This document shows positions 1 to 7,100 of a DNA stretch of 10,595 nt, one piece after another. Each line of letters begins with the position of its first letter. Within the stretch, counting starts at the first letter, position 1. A model generated the notes under the pieces. The model had not been told where the DNA came from, searched no databases, and saw only the letters and a list, made by a program, of their open reading frames with translations. The stretch spans positions 1 through 10,595 of the forward strand of contig CAYZHY010000120.1 in NCBI GenBank assembly GCA_964477525.1, given 5' to 3'. The position numbers and the translations under genes are program-made. Source of the stretch: PCC-9228 sp964477525. GTDB taxonomy: Bacteria; Cyanobacteriota; Cyanobacteriia; Cyanobacteriales; PCC-9228.

Positions 1-900
1 AAACAACCGGTAATTTTGGCTTCGGAAGCCGCCCATACCTCTTTAGAAAAAGCAGCGATGGTGTTGGGATTGGGTACCTCTGGGGTGGTGCGCGTGGCGA
101 CCAACGAAAACGCCCAAATGCGCGTGGATGCTTTGGAAGCAGCTATCCAACAAGCGGGGGATGCTGGTAAAATTCCTTTTGCGATCGCGGCGACGGCGGG
201 AACGACAGCCACTGGCAATATCGATCCGCTGCCGGAAATTTACCAAATTGCCCGACAGTACCAGCTTTGGTTTCATGTGGATGCGGTGTATGGTGGGGCT
301 TTGGTCTTTTCTCCCCAATACCAACACTACCTCAACGGGATTGAAAACGCCGATTCGGTGAGCTTTAATCCCCAAAAATGGCTGTATGTGGCGAAAACTT
401 GTTCTATGGTGCTGTTTCGGGATTTTGCTGGGTTGGCGGATACCTTTCAAATCGAAGCACCGTACATGCAGCGATCGCCTCAGTGGTGGAATTTGGGAGA
501 AGTAAGTGTCCAAGGAACCCGCCATGCCGATATTTTAAAACTTTGGTTGTCATTGCAGCACTTGGGCAAACAAGGATACGCCCGTTTGATTGAAGGGAGC
601 TACCAACTGACGGCTTATTTTGTGGCCTCCATTCGGGAACGTTCTTATTTGCAGCTAGCCACCCAGCCGCAAATCAACGTAATTTGCTTTCGCTTGGCTG
701 GTAGCGATCGCGCTAACGAACGATTGCAGAAATTCTTGTTGCAAGAGTACACTACTTTTTTATCGCTCCATCGGTACAAGCAAAAACAATGGTTAAAAGC
801 GGTATTGTTAAATCCTTATACCAGCCAAACAGAAATCGATCGGTTGTTTGCTGGGATTGATGAGTTTTGGCACGATCGAGAAGATTCCTCCACCTTGTAG
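1..900 (+). CDS. PLP-dependent amino acid decarboxylase (group II), C-terminal part, 5' truncated
   Basis: The frame is open from base 1 with no stop, so the start lies left of the window; the TTG at 16 is an internal codon. About 299 residues remain of a family usually 450-550 long, so roughly the first third is missing. Family marks are visible: SEAAHTSLEKAA with the His that stacks on the PLP ring (codon 34-36), the GTTATGNIDPL segment, HVDAVYGG with the Asp that binds the pyridine nitrogen (codon 280-282), and SFNPQKWL with the Schiff-base Lys (codon 376-378). VQGTRHADILKLWLSLQHLG follows, typical of the C-terminal half. The family removes the alpha-carboxyl group of amino acids (glutamate, 2,4-diaminobutyrate, aromatic amino acids) in the cytoplasm. 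The substrate cannot be told here because the N-terminal determinants are missing. A 6 bp hairpin (886-891 with 900-905) overlaps the stop but lacks a U-run, so it is at best a weak terminator. Confidence 0.93.
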   Translation, partial: KQPVILASEAAHTSLEKAAMVLGLGTSGVVRVATNENAQMRVDALEAAIQQAGDAGKIPFAIAATAGTTATGNIDPLPEIYQIARQYQLWFHVDAVYGGALVFSPQYQHYLNGIENADSVSFNPQKWLYVAKTCSMVLFRDFAGLADTFQIEAPYMQRSPQWWNLGEVSVQGTRHADILKLWLSLQHLGKQGYARLIEGSYQLTAYFVASIRERSYLQLATQPQINVICFRLAGSDRANERLQKFLLQEYTTFLSLHRYKQKQWLKAVLLNPYTSQTEIDRLFAGIDEFWHDREDSSTL

Positions 901-1054
901 GAGGAGATATTTGTTAGGATATTTTGATAGCGATCGCAGCCACTGGTTCGTTTCCTGCTATGGTGGCAACGAACCGTTCGTTGTAGCGATTTGGGAACCC
1001 GCCAATGACTTTGTAGAATCCGGCAACGGACAAGAAGGGGTGTTCGTGGCGATG
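901..1054. other. Convergent intergenic spacer with inverted repeats
   Basis: This spacer lies between the decarboxylase stop and the stop of the minus-strand gene. It contains one HIP1 octamer (930-937). GGTTCGTT at 945-952 is the exact inverse of AACGAACC at 968-975. The second arm also forms its own palindrome with the next bases (AACGAAC, C, GTTCGTT at 968-982), so two alternative stems are possible. Neither is followed by a U-run on either strand. A role in ending the two converging transcripts is possible but not shown. Confidence 0.5.
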
Positions 1055-1264
1055 TCAATCAACCATGGTTAGCCATCCACGGCGAACTGCGCGAACAATG
1101 CGATCGATAGCTGCTAGTTCGTCGGCACTCATTTCGGTTTCGAGAAGGGCCTTTTGAATGGTAACCCGTTGTTCTCTATTCAGAGAGCCTGAGTGCCAAA
1201 TTTGGTAAAACAAAGGAAACAGGTGGGTCGCCGAAGGAACTTTCCTAGAAGCTTCTGTGTACAT
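1055..1264 (-). CDS. Small conserved-looking cyanobacterial hypothetical protein
   Basis: This is a 69 aa protein on the minus strand. The start chosen is the ATG at 1264; the frame could extend to a TTG at 1288 (77 aa), but ATG is the more likely start. No good ribosome binding site is visible for either. The protein is soluble and mostly helical by eye, with no signal peptide or membrane segment. The segment LFYQIWHSGSLNREQR is followed by ALLETEMSADELAAIDRIV and the ending RAVRRGWLTMVD. From memory, small cyanobacterial proteins with a similar plan (an 'LF..IW.SG.I...R' segment, then 'AIDR...AVRRG' near the C-terminus) are common and uncharacterised. That recollection is not a database match. 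It lies alone and converges with the decarboxylase, and no coding frame overlaps it on the other strand. Function unknown. Confidence 0.62.
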   Translation of the reverse strand: MYTEASRKVPSATHLFPLFYQIWHSGSLNREQRVTIQKALLETEMSADELAAIDRIVRAVRRGWLTMVD

Positions 1265-1332
1265 AAGCGGTGGGCTTCGGCATAACAAACATCAAGCGCT
1301 TACCATTATTGCGGAATTTTGTGGTTATGGAT

Positions 1333-1368
1333 GCGATCGCTGTACCATGAAAAAGCGATCGCGATCGC
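1333..1368. repeat. Cluster of three HIP1 octamers, two overlapping
   Basis: GCGATCGC occurs at 1333-1340, 1355-1362 and 1361-1368. The last two share two bases and form a 14 bp tandem. HIP1 is a very frequent cyanobacterial palindrome whose function is debated (methylation target, repair or recombination mark). Three copies in 36 bp of non-coding DNA is dense even for such a genome. Confidence 0.9.
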
Positions 1369-1383
1369 AATCGAGAAACAACT

Positions 1384-1428
1384 CGTAGGGGCCACCTAGG
1401 TCTAAATTGTTGATGTTGGACCTCTACG
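1384..1428. repeat. Imperfect inverted repeat upstream of the ABC-class ATPase
   Basis: CGTAGGGG (1384-1391) pairs with CCTCTACG (1421-1428) over 8 bp including one G-T pair. The enclosed bases include the palindrome ACCTAGGT (1394-1401). It overlaps the candidate promoter for the next gene. It could be an operator or the remnant of a small cyanobacterial repeat; neither is established. Confidence 0.4.
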
Positions 1429-1439
1429 CCCAATATAAA
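1410..1439 (+). promoter_or_regulatory. Candidate sigma70-type promoter for the ABC-class ATPase
   Basis: A TTGATG box (1410-1415) and a TATAAA box (1434-1439) are 18 bp apart, 44 bp ahead of the ATG at 1484. The match to consensus is moderate. It is the best-placed promoter-like pair in this spacer, but nothing else supports it. Confidence 0.4.
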
Positions 1440-1483
1440 TTGGTGTGGCAGGTTGTGTAGGAAGTATAGAGACGAATTGACTG

Positions 1484-3196
1484 ATGAAACGAGACAACGC
1501 CGCTGGCTTGCGCCAACAACTCATTGACCTCGACCGCCGCAGCTATAAAGCTTATAAGGACATTCAGGGAAGCTACAAGTTTCCAGACTTTACCCTCATT
1601 ATCGAACACGTCCAAGGAGATCCGTTTGCTTCTCCCAGCAAACTGCGTGTAAAAGTACCGCAAAATATTGCCGATTTTCCCAACAAAACCTACAGTTCCG
1701 CCAGTCGGGAAGTGGCTTTGCGAGATTATCTAACCCGCGAGTTTCGCAAAAAAGCGCACAAAATCGGCAGCCGGCGGGGAACTGGCAACAGTGGTACCAT
1801 TGAAATGGTCCGCGTGGGACAGACCGTTTTGCCCAGAACTGCCGTCAACGTCGATGATGACTATGTAGAAGCGCGATTTTTGGTGGGATTACCCGCCCAA
1901 GGACGGCGCATTTTGGGCAAACAAGCTGCCGAATTATTGTGCGATGACATTGCCGAACTGGTAGACGAAACTCTCAAGTACGATGCTTTAGACGCAGAAA
2001 TCCTGCAAAAACATGTGGAAACGGTAGAAGATGCCGATTGGTTGCGATCGCAGCTAGAAGACAACAATCTCGTCGCTTTTATTCCCAATGGCGCTATTTT
2101 ACCCCGGCGCAGCGGTGTCGACGATCGTCCCTTAGCCGAAGGGGCCATTCCTTTCCAATCTCCCGAATCCCTGAAAGTAGAATTTAGCTGCCCCAATCGC
2201 GGTACCATCGAAGGCATGGGGATTCCCACTGGCATTACCTTGGTGGTTGGCGGCGGCTACCACGGCAAATCTACTCTACTCAATGCCATCGAAACCGGCA
2301 TTTACAACCACCTTCCCGGTGACGGTCGCGAGTTGGTGGTAACCCATCCAGATGCCTTGAAAGTTCGTGCGGAAGATGGTCGTAGCGTTTCTGGGGTTGA
2401 TATTTCGCCGTTTATTAACGACCTACCCCAAGGACGTTCTACCACCCAGTTTTCCACCACCAACGCCAGTGGCAGTACTTCTCAAGCAGCCAATATTGTG
2501 GAAGCTGTAGAAGCCGGGGCCAAAGTGTTGTTGGTAGACGAAGACACCGCCGCTACTAACTTCATGATACGCGATCGCCGCATGCAAGAGTTGATCGCTA
2601 AAAACAAAGAACCCATTACTCCCTTCATCGACAAAGTGCGTTTGCTGTATCAAGATTTGGGCGTTTCCGTGTTGTTGGTCATGGGAGGCAGTGGCGACTA
2701 CTTCGATATCGCCGATCGTGCTATTGCCATGGAAAACTTTCTCCCCTACGATGTCACCGACCGCGCCAAAGCCATTGCTGCCGAATATGCCACCGGTCGC
2801 GAAAGCGAAGGCGGAGAAATGTTCGGTAAAATTAGTTCCCGCATTCTCCAACCCAAAAGCCTCGACCCCAGCAGTGGCAAACGCGATATCAAAGTGAAAG
2901 TGCGCGATGTAGATGCTATTTCTTTTGGCAAGGAAGATATCGATTTGTCCTCTGTGGAACAAATTGCCGAGTCTTCCCAATTACGTGCGATCGCATCAGC
3001 TTTGGTCTATCTCCAACAAAACTACATCAACGGTCAGCTTTCTCTGGTAGAAATCCTCGATCGCATCATGGCAGATGTTCGAGAACAAGGATTGGACGTA
3101 CTGACCCGTTTTCCCGAAGGAGATTTAGCCGAATTTCGCCGTTTGGAACTAGCTGCTGCCATCAATCGCTTGCGTACTTTGCAAGTTCGCATTTAA
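1484..3196 (+). CDS. Predicted ATPase of the ABC class (COG3044/PF09818 type)
   Basis: This is a complete 570 aa protein, the usual length for this family of stand-alone ABC-fold ATPases. The ATG at 1484 is the first in-frame ATG after a stop at 1478-1480; no clear Shine-Dalgarno sequence precedes it. An N-terminal domain of about 240 residues begins LRQQLIDLDRRSYKAYKDI. The nucleotide-binding part follows: Walker A GGGYHGKST (residues 256-264, Lys262), a signature-like ASGSTSQAAN (328-337), and Walker B VLLVDEDTAATNF with Asp352-Glu353. A later MGGSGDYFDIADRAIAM segment is also characteristic. There are no membrane segments, so it is probably cytoplasmic and not a transporter subunit. The bacterial family has no settled role. 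A trypanosome relative, MRB1590, is an RNA-editing factor whose structure shows an RNA-binding pore on an ABC-ATPase fold, so an RNA-related role is a reasonable but unproven guess. It stands as a single gene between its own promoter candidate and terminator. Confidence 0.93.
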   Translation: MKRDNAAGLRQQLIDLDRRSYKAYKDIQGSYKFPDFTLIIEHVQGDPFASPSKLRVKVPQNIADFPNKTYSSASREVALRDYLTREFRKKAHKIGSRRGTGNSGTIEMVRVGQTVLPRTAVNVDDDYVEARFLVGLPAQGRRILGKQAAELLCDDIAELVDETLKYDALDAEILQKHVETVEDADWLRSQLEDNNLVAFIPNGAILPRRSGVDDRPLAEGAIPFQSPESLKVEFSCPNRGTIEGMGIPTGITLVVGGGYHGKSTLLNAIETGIYNHLPGDGRELVVTHPDALKVRAEDGRSVSGVDISPFINDLPQGRSTTQFSTTNASGSTSQAANIVEAVEAGAKVLLVDEDTAATNFMIRDRRMQELIAKNKEPITPFIDKVRLLYQDLGVSVLLVMGGSGDYFDIADRAIAMENFLPYDVTDRAKAIAAEYATGRESEGGEMFGKISSRILQPKSLDPSSGKRDIKVKVRDVDAISFGKEDIDLSSVEQIAESSQLRAIASALVYLQQNYINGQLSLVEILDRIMADVREQGLDVLTRFPEGDLAEFRRLELAAAINRLRTLQVRI

Positions 3197-3202
3197 CTCC
3201 CA

Positions 3203-3246
3203 GGAAATCGGGAAATGGAGTGCAAATGCCCATCTCCCGATTTTCT
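3203..3246 (+). terminator. Intrinsic terminator of the ABC-class ATPase gene
   Basis: AAATCGGGA (3205-3213) pairs perfectly with TCCCGATTT (3235-3243). After one mismatch the stem continues with ATGG (3215-3218) against CCAT (3230-3233), leaving an 11-base loop. The tract TTTTCTT follows the stem. It starts 7 bases after the stop codon, as expected for a rho-independent terminator. Confidence 0.8.
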
Positions 3247-3788
3247 TAACTGTTCCATTTTTGAAACCTGCTAACCAAACCCAAAAATATCAACAAATAA
3301 TAACTTTTTGGCGATGGGCAGGTTTCTATCCCAGGCCGCGATCGCAATTGCACTGAATTCCCAACTTTTGCCCGCCCCATCTACATTGGAACCACCTAGC
3401 TGGAACCGGCAATAGAATGGCAACAGACAAGCAGCGACTCGACGACTTGAGTCGCCGTCTGGTAAAATTCAAACACACCAAAGACGCGATCGCTCGCCCG
3501 CAGCTCGGATCGTACAATTGCTCGCCAAGCAGGGTACTTTGTAGGTAACGAGCAGGTCATGGTTGGTGTTGGTTGTCGGCGCTTTCACCCGAGCGAGACC
3601 GACTCGGCCAAGGAGATGCTCCCTTGCTAGCCTTTCAGGAGAACCTGTCCAACTACGGGAGCAAATGACCACGATTGCCATCAACTCCATGCCAAACGCA
3701 GAGAGTCTAAGAGCAACTGGCACTGTCCTGCCAACGAGCAACTTGTTGGTACCGCAGCAGGCCAAGTTGATGTGGTTGTTTCCAGCCA

Positions 3789-3808
3789 TAACTAACAAAT
3801 GTTAGTTA
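3789..3808. repeat. 20 bp near-perfect palindrome
   Basis: TAACTAACA is followed by AA and then its exact inverse TGTTAGTTA, giving 9 bp arms with a 2-base centre. The short centre suits a dimeric protein-binding site better than an RNA hairpin. It lies about 325 bp ahead of the glsF start, far for a simple operator of that gene. Its role is unknown. Confidence 0.6.
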
Positions 3809-4118
3809 ACTCCTCGAAAAAGTCTGCGGCTTGCTAGCTCGCAGCATGTTAAGACAAAGACCTTGTAATATCAACGACGCTAAGTAAAAATGTCAAATTA
3901 ACCGCAGGAAGGAACAACTTCGTGTGGGGTTCCCACCAATTCCAGTATGTTTTTCCCCAACAAAATGTTGTGCTTGTCGGTAATAGAATATTGAATCTAC
4001 CAAATAAACAATAGGGACAATCTAGCGTGGTTGCTGACCTGGAATTCCCAGCAACCGCAGTTTCATTGTCCGTTCGCAGAATTTGGTTGCTAGCCAACCA
4101 TATTTCGATAACACCAAG

Positions 4119-4124
4119 AGAAGG
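4119..4124 (+). promoter_or_regulatory. Ribosome binding site that fixes the glsF start
   Basis: AGAAGG lies 9 bases before the ATG at 4134. It favours that ATG over an in-frame TTG at 4083, which would add 17 residues and has no comparable site. Confidence 0.6.
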
Positions 4125-4133
4125 TATCGCTAT

Positions 4134-7100
4134 ATGAACCATCAAAGCAAAAACGCCAACAGTCTCAACCCTACCAACGTAGGGGAACATCAGTTTGGGA
4201 CTTTGCCTACCAACCATTCATCCCCAGCATCCGAACATCAGGATGCCGGATATGCCGGACCGCGTTGGCTGGTAGAAGAACGGGATGCCTGTGGCGTTGG
4301 CTTTTTGGCTTATCCCAACGGCGAACTCCACCACGATATCCTGGATAAAGCCCTATCGGCATTATCTTGTTTGGAACACCGAGGTGGATGTGGCGCTGAC
4401 TCAGACTCTGGAGATGGTGCGGGAATTACCACCGCTATTCCTTGGAAAATCATTAACCAGTGGCTCCAGCGACGCGGAACTACCATCCCCCAAGGCCATA
4501 GTATTGGTGTGGGGATGATCTTTTTACCTCAAGACGAAAACAAAGCAGCTCGCTGTCGGCAAATTGTCAACGCGGTTGTTGAAAAAGAAGACTTGCAGGT
4601 TTTGGGATGGCGACAAGTCCCCGTCAATCGAGACGTAGTGGGACCGCAAGCTAAAGAAGTAGCTCCCGAAATCGAACAAATTATTGTAGCCTCGCCACAA
4701 TCGGGAGATGACCTAGAAAGGCAACTGTATCTCGCTCGCCGTTCCATTGGCAAAGTTCTGCAACGAGAATCCGATATTGTTTGGCAGGAAGAACTTTATT
4801 TCTGTTCTTTCTCCTCACGGACCATTGTGTACAAAGCCATGGTACGTTCGGCGGTCTTGGGAGATTTTTATCTAGACCTGCAAAATCCCGACTACCAAAC
4901 CTCATTTGCCGTTTACCACCGCCGCTTCAGCACCAATACCATGCCCAAATGGCCCCTAGCGCAACCCATGCGCTTGTTGGGTCACAACGGTGAAATTAAC
5001 ACCCTGTTGGGCAATACCAACTGGATGCTGGCGCGAGAATCGGATTTGAGTTCTCCCGTTTGGGGTTCGCGCATGGAAGACCTCAAACCAACCGTCAACC
5101 GCGAAAACAGCGATTCCGCTACCTTGGACAACGTCCTGGAATTGTTGGTCCGTTCCGGTCGCTCGCCTCTAGAAGCCCTGACCATTATGGTACCGGAAGC
5201 GTACCAAGAACAACCGGCATTGGAAGAGCATCAAGAGGTGATTGATTTTTACGAATATTACAACGGTTTGCAAGAACCTTGGGATGGTCCGGCCTTGTTG
5301 GTGTTCGCCGATGGTTGTTACGTGGGCGCGGCTTTGGACCGCAACGGTTTGCGTCCAGCTCGCTATGCTTTAATGAAAGATGGTTTGGTCGCGGTTTCCT
5401 CAGAAGCTGGGGCTCTCGATTTACCATCGTCAGAAATCGTAGAAAAAGGACGTTTGGGTCCTGGGCAAACCATCGCCGTGGATCTGGAACAGCAGCAACT
5501 TCTGAAAAATTGGGATATTAAAAAGCGGGTTGCCCAATCCCATCCCTACGGAGAATGGCTAAAACAGTATCGTCGGTCGGTTACCAAAGAAGAGTTTGAC
5601 AACAACGCTACGCCCTGGATTGAGAAAGAACAGCTGCCCCAACAGCAAATGGCATTTGGCTACACCTCGGAAGACGTGGAAATGATTGTGGAAGCCATGG
5701 CCAAACAAGGGAAAGAACCCACGTTTTGTATGGGAGATGATATTCCCTTGGCTGTGCTTTCCAACAAACCCCGATTGCTGTACGACTATTTCAAACAGCG
5801 GTTTGCTCAGGTAACCAATCCGGCGATTGACCCCTTGCGCGAAGGGTTGGTCATGTCCTTGGAAACCCTGTTGGGCGAACGCGGGAACCTGCTCGATGTC
5901 AAGCCAGAGTACGCTCGCTTGGTGCAGTTGCAAACCCCAGTTCTGTCCAATAAAGAACTGCAAAAAATCCCGGAAGCTGGTTTGCCGACGGAAACCCTGT
6001 CTACGCTGTTTGAAATAACTTCCAATGGGGATGGACTCCGGGAAGCTCTTGTACAATTGTGCCAGCGAGCAGCAGCGGCTGTGGAATCTGGGACCAAGAT
6101 TTTGATTCTCAGCGATCGCGTACAATCGGATAAAAACGAATTTGTCCACCTAGACGAAAGCCATAGCTACATTCCGCCGCTGCTAGCCATTGGTGCGGTT
6201 CACCACCATTTGATTCGCCAAGGCCTGCGGATGAAAGCCTCGATGGTAGTGGATACCGCCCAGTGCTGGAGTACCCATCATGCTGCTTGCTTGATTGGCT
6301 ACGGTGCCAGTGCAGTTTGCCCCTACATGGCATGGGAAACCGTGCGCCACTGGTGGAACGACCCCAAAACCCAAAAAATGATGGAACGGGGCAAAATCGA
6401 GCAGCTATCCCTAGCCGATGCCCTGAACAACTATCGCTATGCCATGGAAATGGGCTTGATGAAAATCCTCTCGAAAATGGGGATTTCTCTGCTTTCTAGC
6501 TACCAAGGGGCGCAGATTTTTGAGGCCATTGGCATCGGTCGGGAACTGTTGGATTTGGCCTTTGTGGGCACCACTTCCCGCATTGGTGGGGTCAATCTAG
6601 ACGATGTGAACCGAGAAATCCAAGAGTTCCACAAAAAAGCTTTCCCCGAACTGAAAAAGCTGGAAAATTGGGGCTTGATTCAGTACCGTGGCAGCGGCGA
6701 ATACCACATCAACAATCCCGACATGTCCAAGACGCTGCACAAGGCAGTTCGTCAGAAAAATTACGACCACTACGAGGTCTACAAGCAGCAATTGGAAAAC
6801 CGTCCGGCCACGGCTTTGCGGGACTTGTTGGACTTCCAAAGCGATCGCGAGTCCATTTCAGTGGATGAAGTAGAACCCGCCGAAGAAATCGTCAAGCGGT
6901 TCTGTACGGGTGGTATGTCTTTGGGTGCCCTCTCACCAGAGGCGCACGAGACCTTGGCCATTGCTATGAATCGCATTGGCGGCAAGTCCAATTCCGGCGA
7001 AGGTGGGGAAGATCCGATTCGCTTCAAAATCTTCAACGATGTGGACGAAGAGGGTCATTCCCAAATGCGTCCCCACTTGAAAGGCTTGAAAAATGGCGAT

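Larger units (their letters stand above)
3247..4133. other. Long gene-poor region upstream of glsF
   Basis: There is no recognisable gene in about 890 bp. A 43-codon frame at 3417-3548 (starting MATDKQRLDDLSRRLVKFKH) is helix-like for 25 residues and then turns into low-quality sequence. The longer frames on both strands between 3469 and 3805 resemble no family I know. Inverted repeats are frequent: GCGACTC/GAGTCGC (3434-3440 with 3449-3455), CCGAG/CTCGG (3589-3593 with 3603-3607), GCTCCC/GGGAGC (3618-3623 with 3657-3662), CTGCG/CGCAG (3824-3828 with 3840-3844) and GTGGG/CCCAC (3924-3928 with 3932-3936). It could hold a decayed gene or a structured RNA plus the glsF 5' region. Because glsF is a nitrogen gene I looked for the NtcA site GTA-N8-TAC between 3850 and 4133 and found no exact match. 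No convincing -10/-35 pair was found either. Confidence 0.5.

Noticed and set aside
2423..2980. 185-codon minus-strand frame inside the ABC-class ATPase gene
   Set aside because: It is the shadow of a strongly supported plus-strand gene with intact Walker motifs.
3469..3798. 109-codon minus-strand frame in the gene-poor region
   Set aside because: The composition looks like random translation, with scattered Cys and Trp and no domain pattern; a plus-strand frame of similar size overlaps it.
3850..4133. NtcA binding site ahead of glsF
   Set aside because: Searching by eye for GTA-N8-TAC gave no exact match; the nearest, GTA-N8-GAC at about 3865, breaks the half-site.
3849..4217. 122-codon minus-strand frame over the glsF 5' region
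   Set aside because: It overlaps the true glsF start, resembles no family I know and has no ribosome binding site.
5559..6149. 196-codon minus-strand frame inside glsF
   Set aside because: It lies opposite conserved Fd-GOGAT sequence and is a frame shadow.
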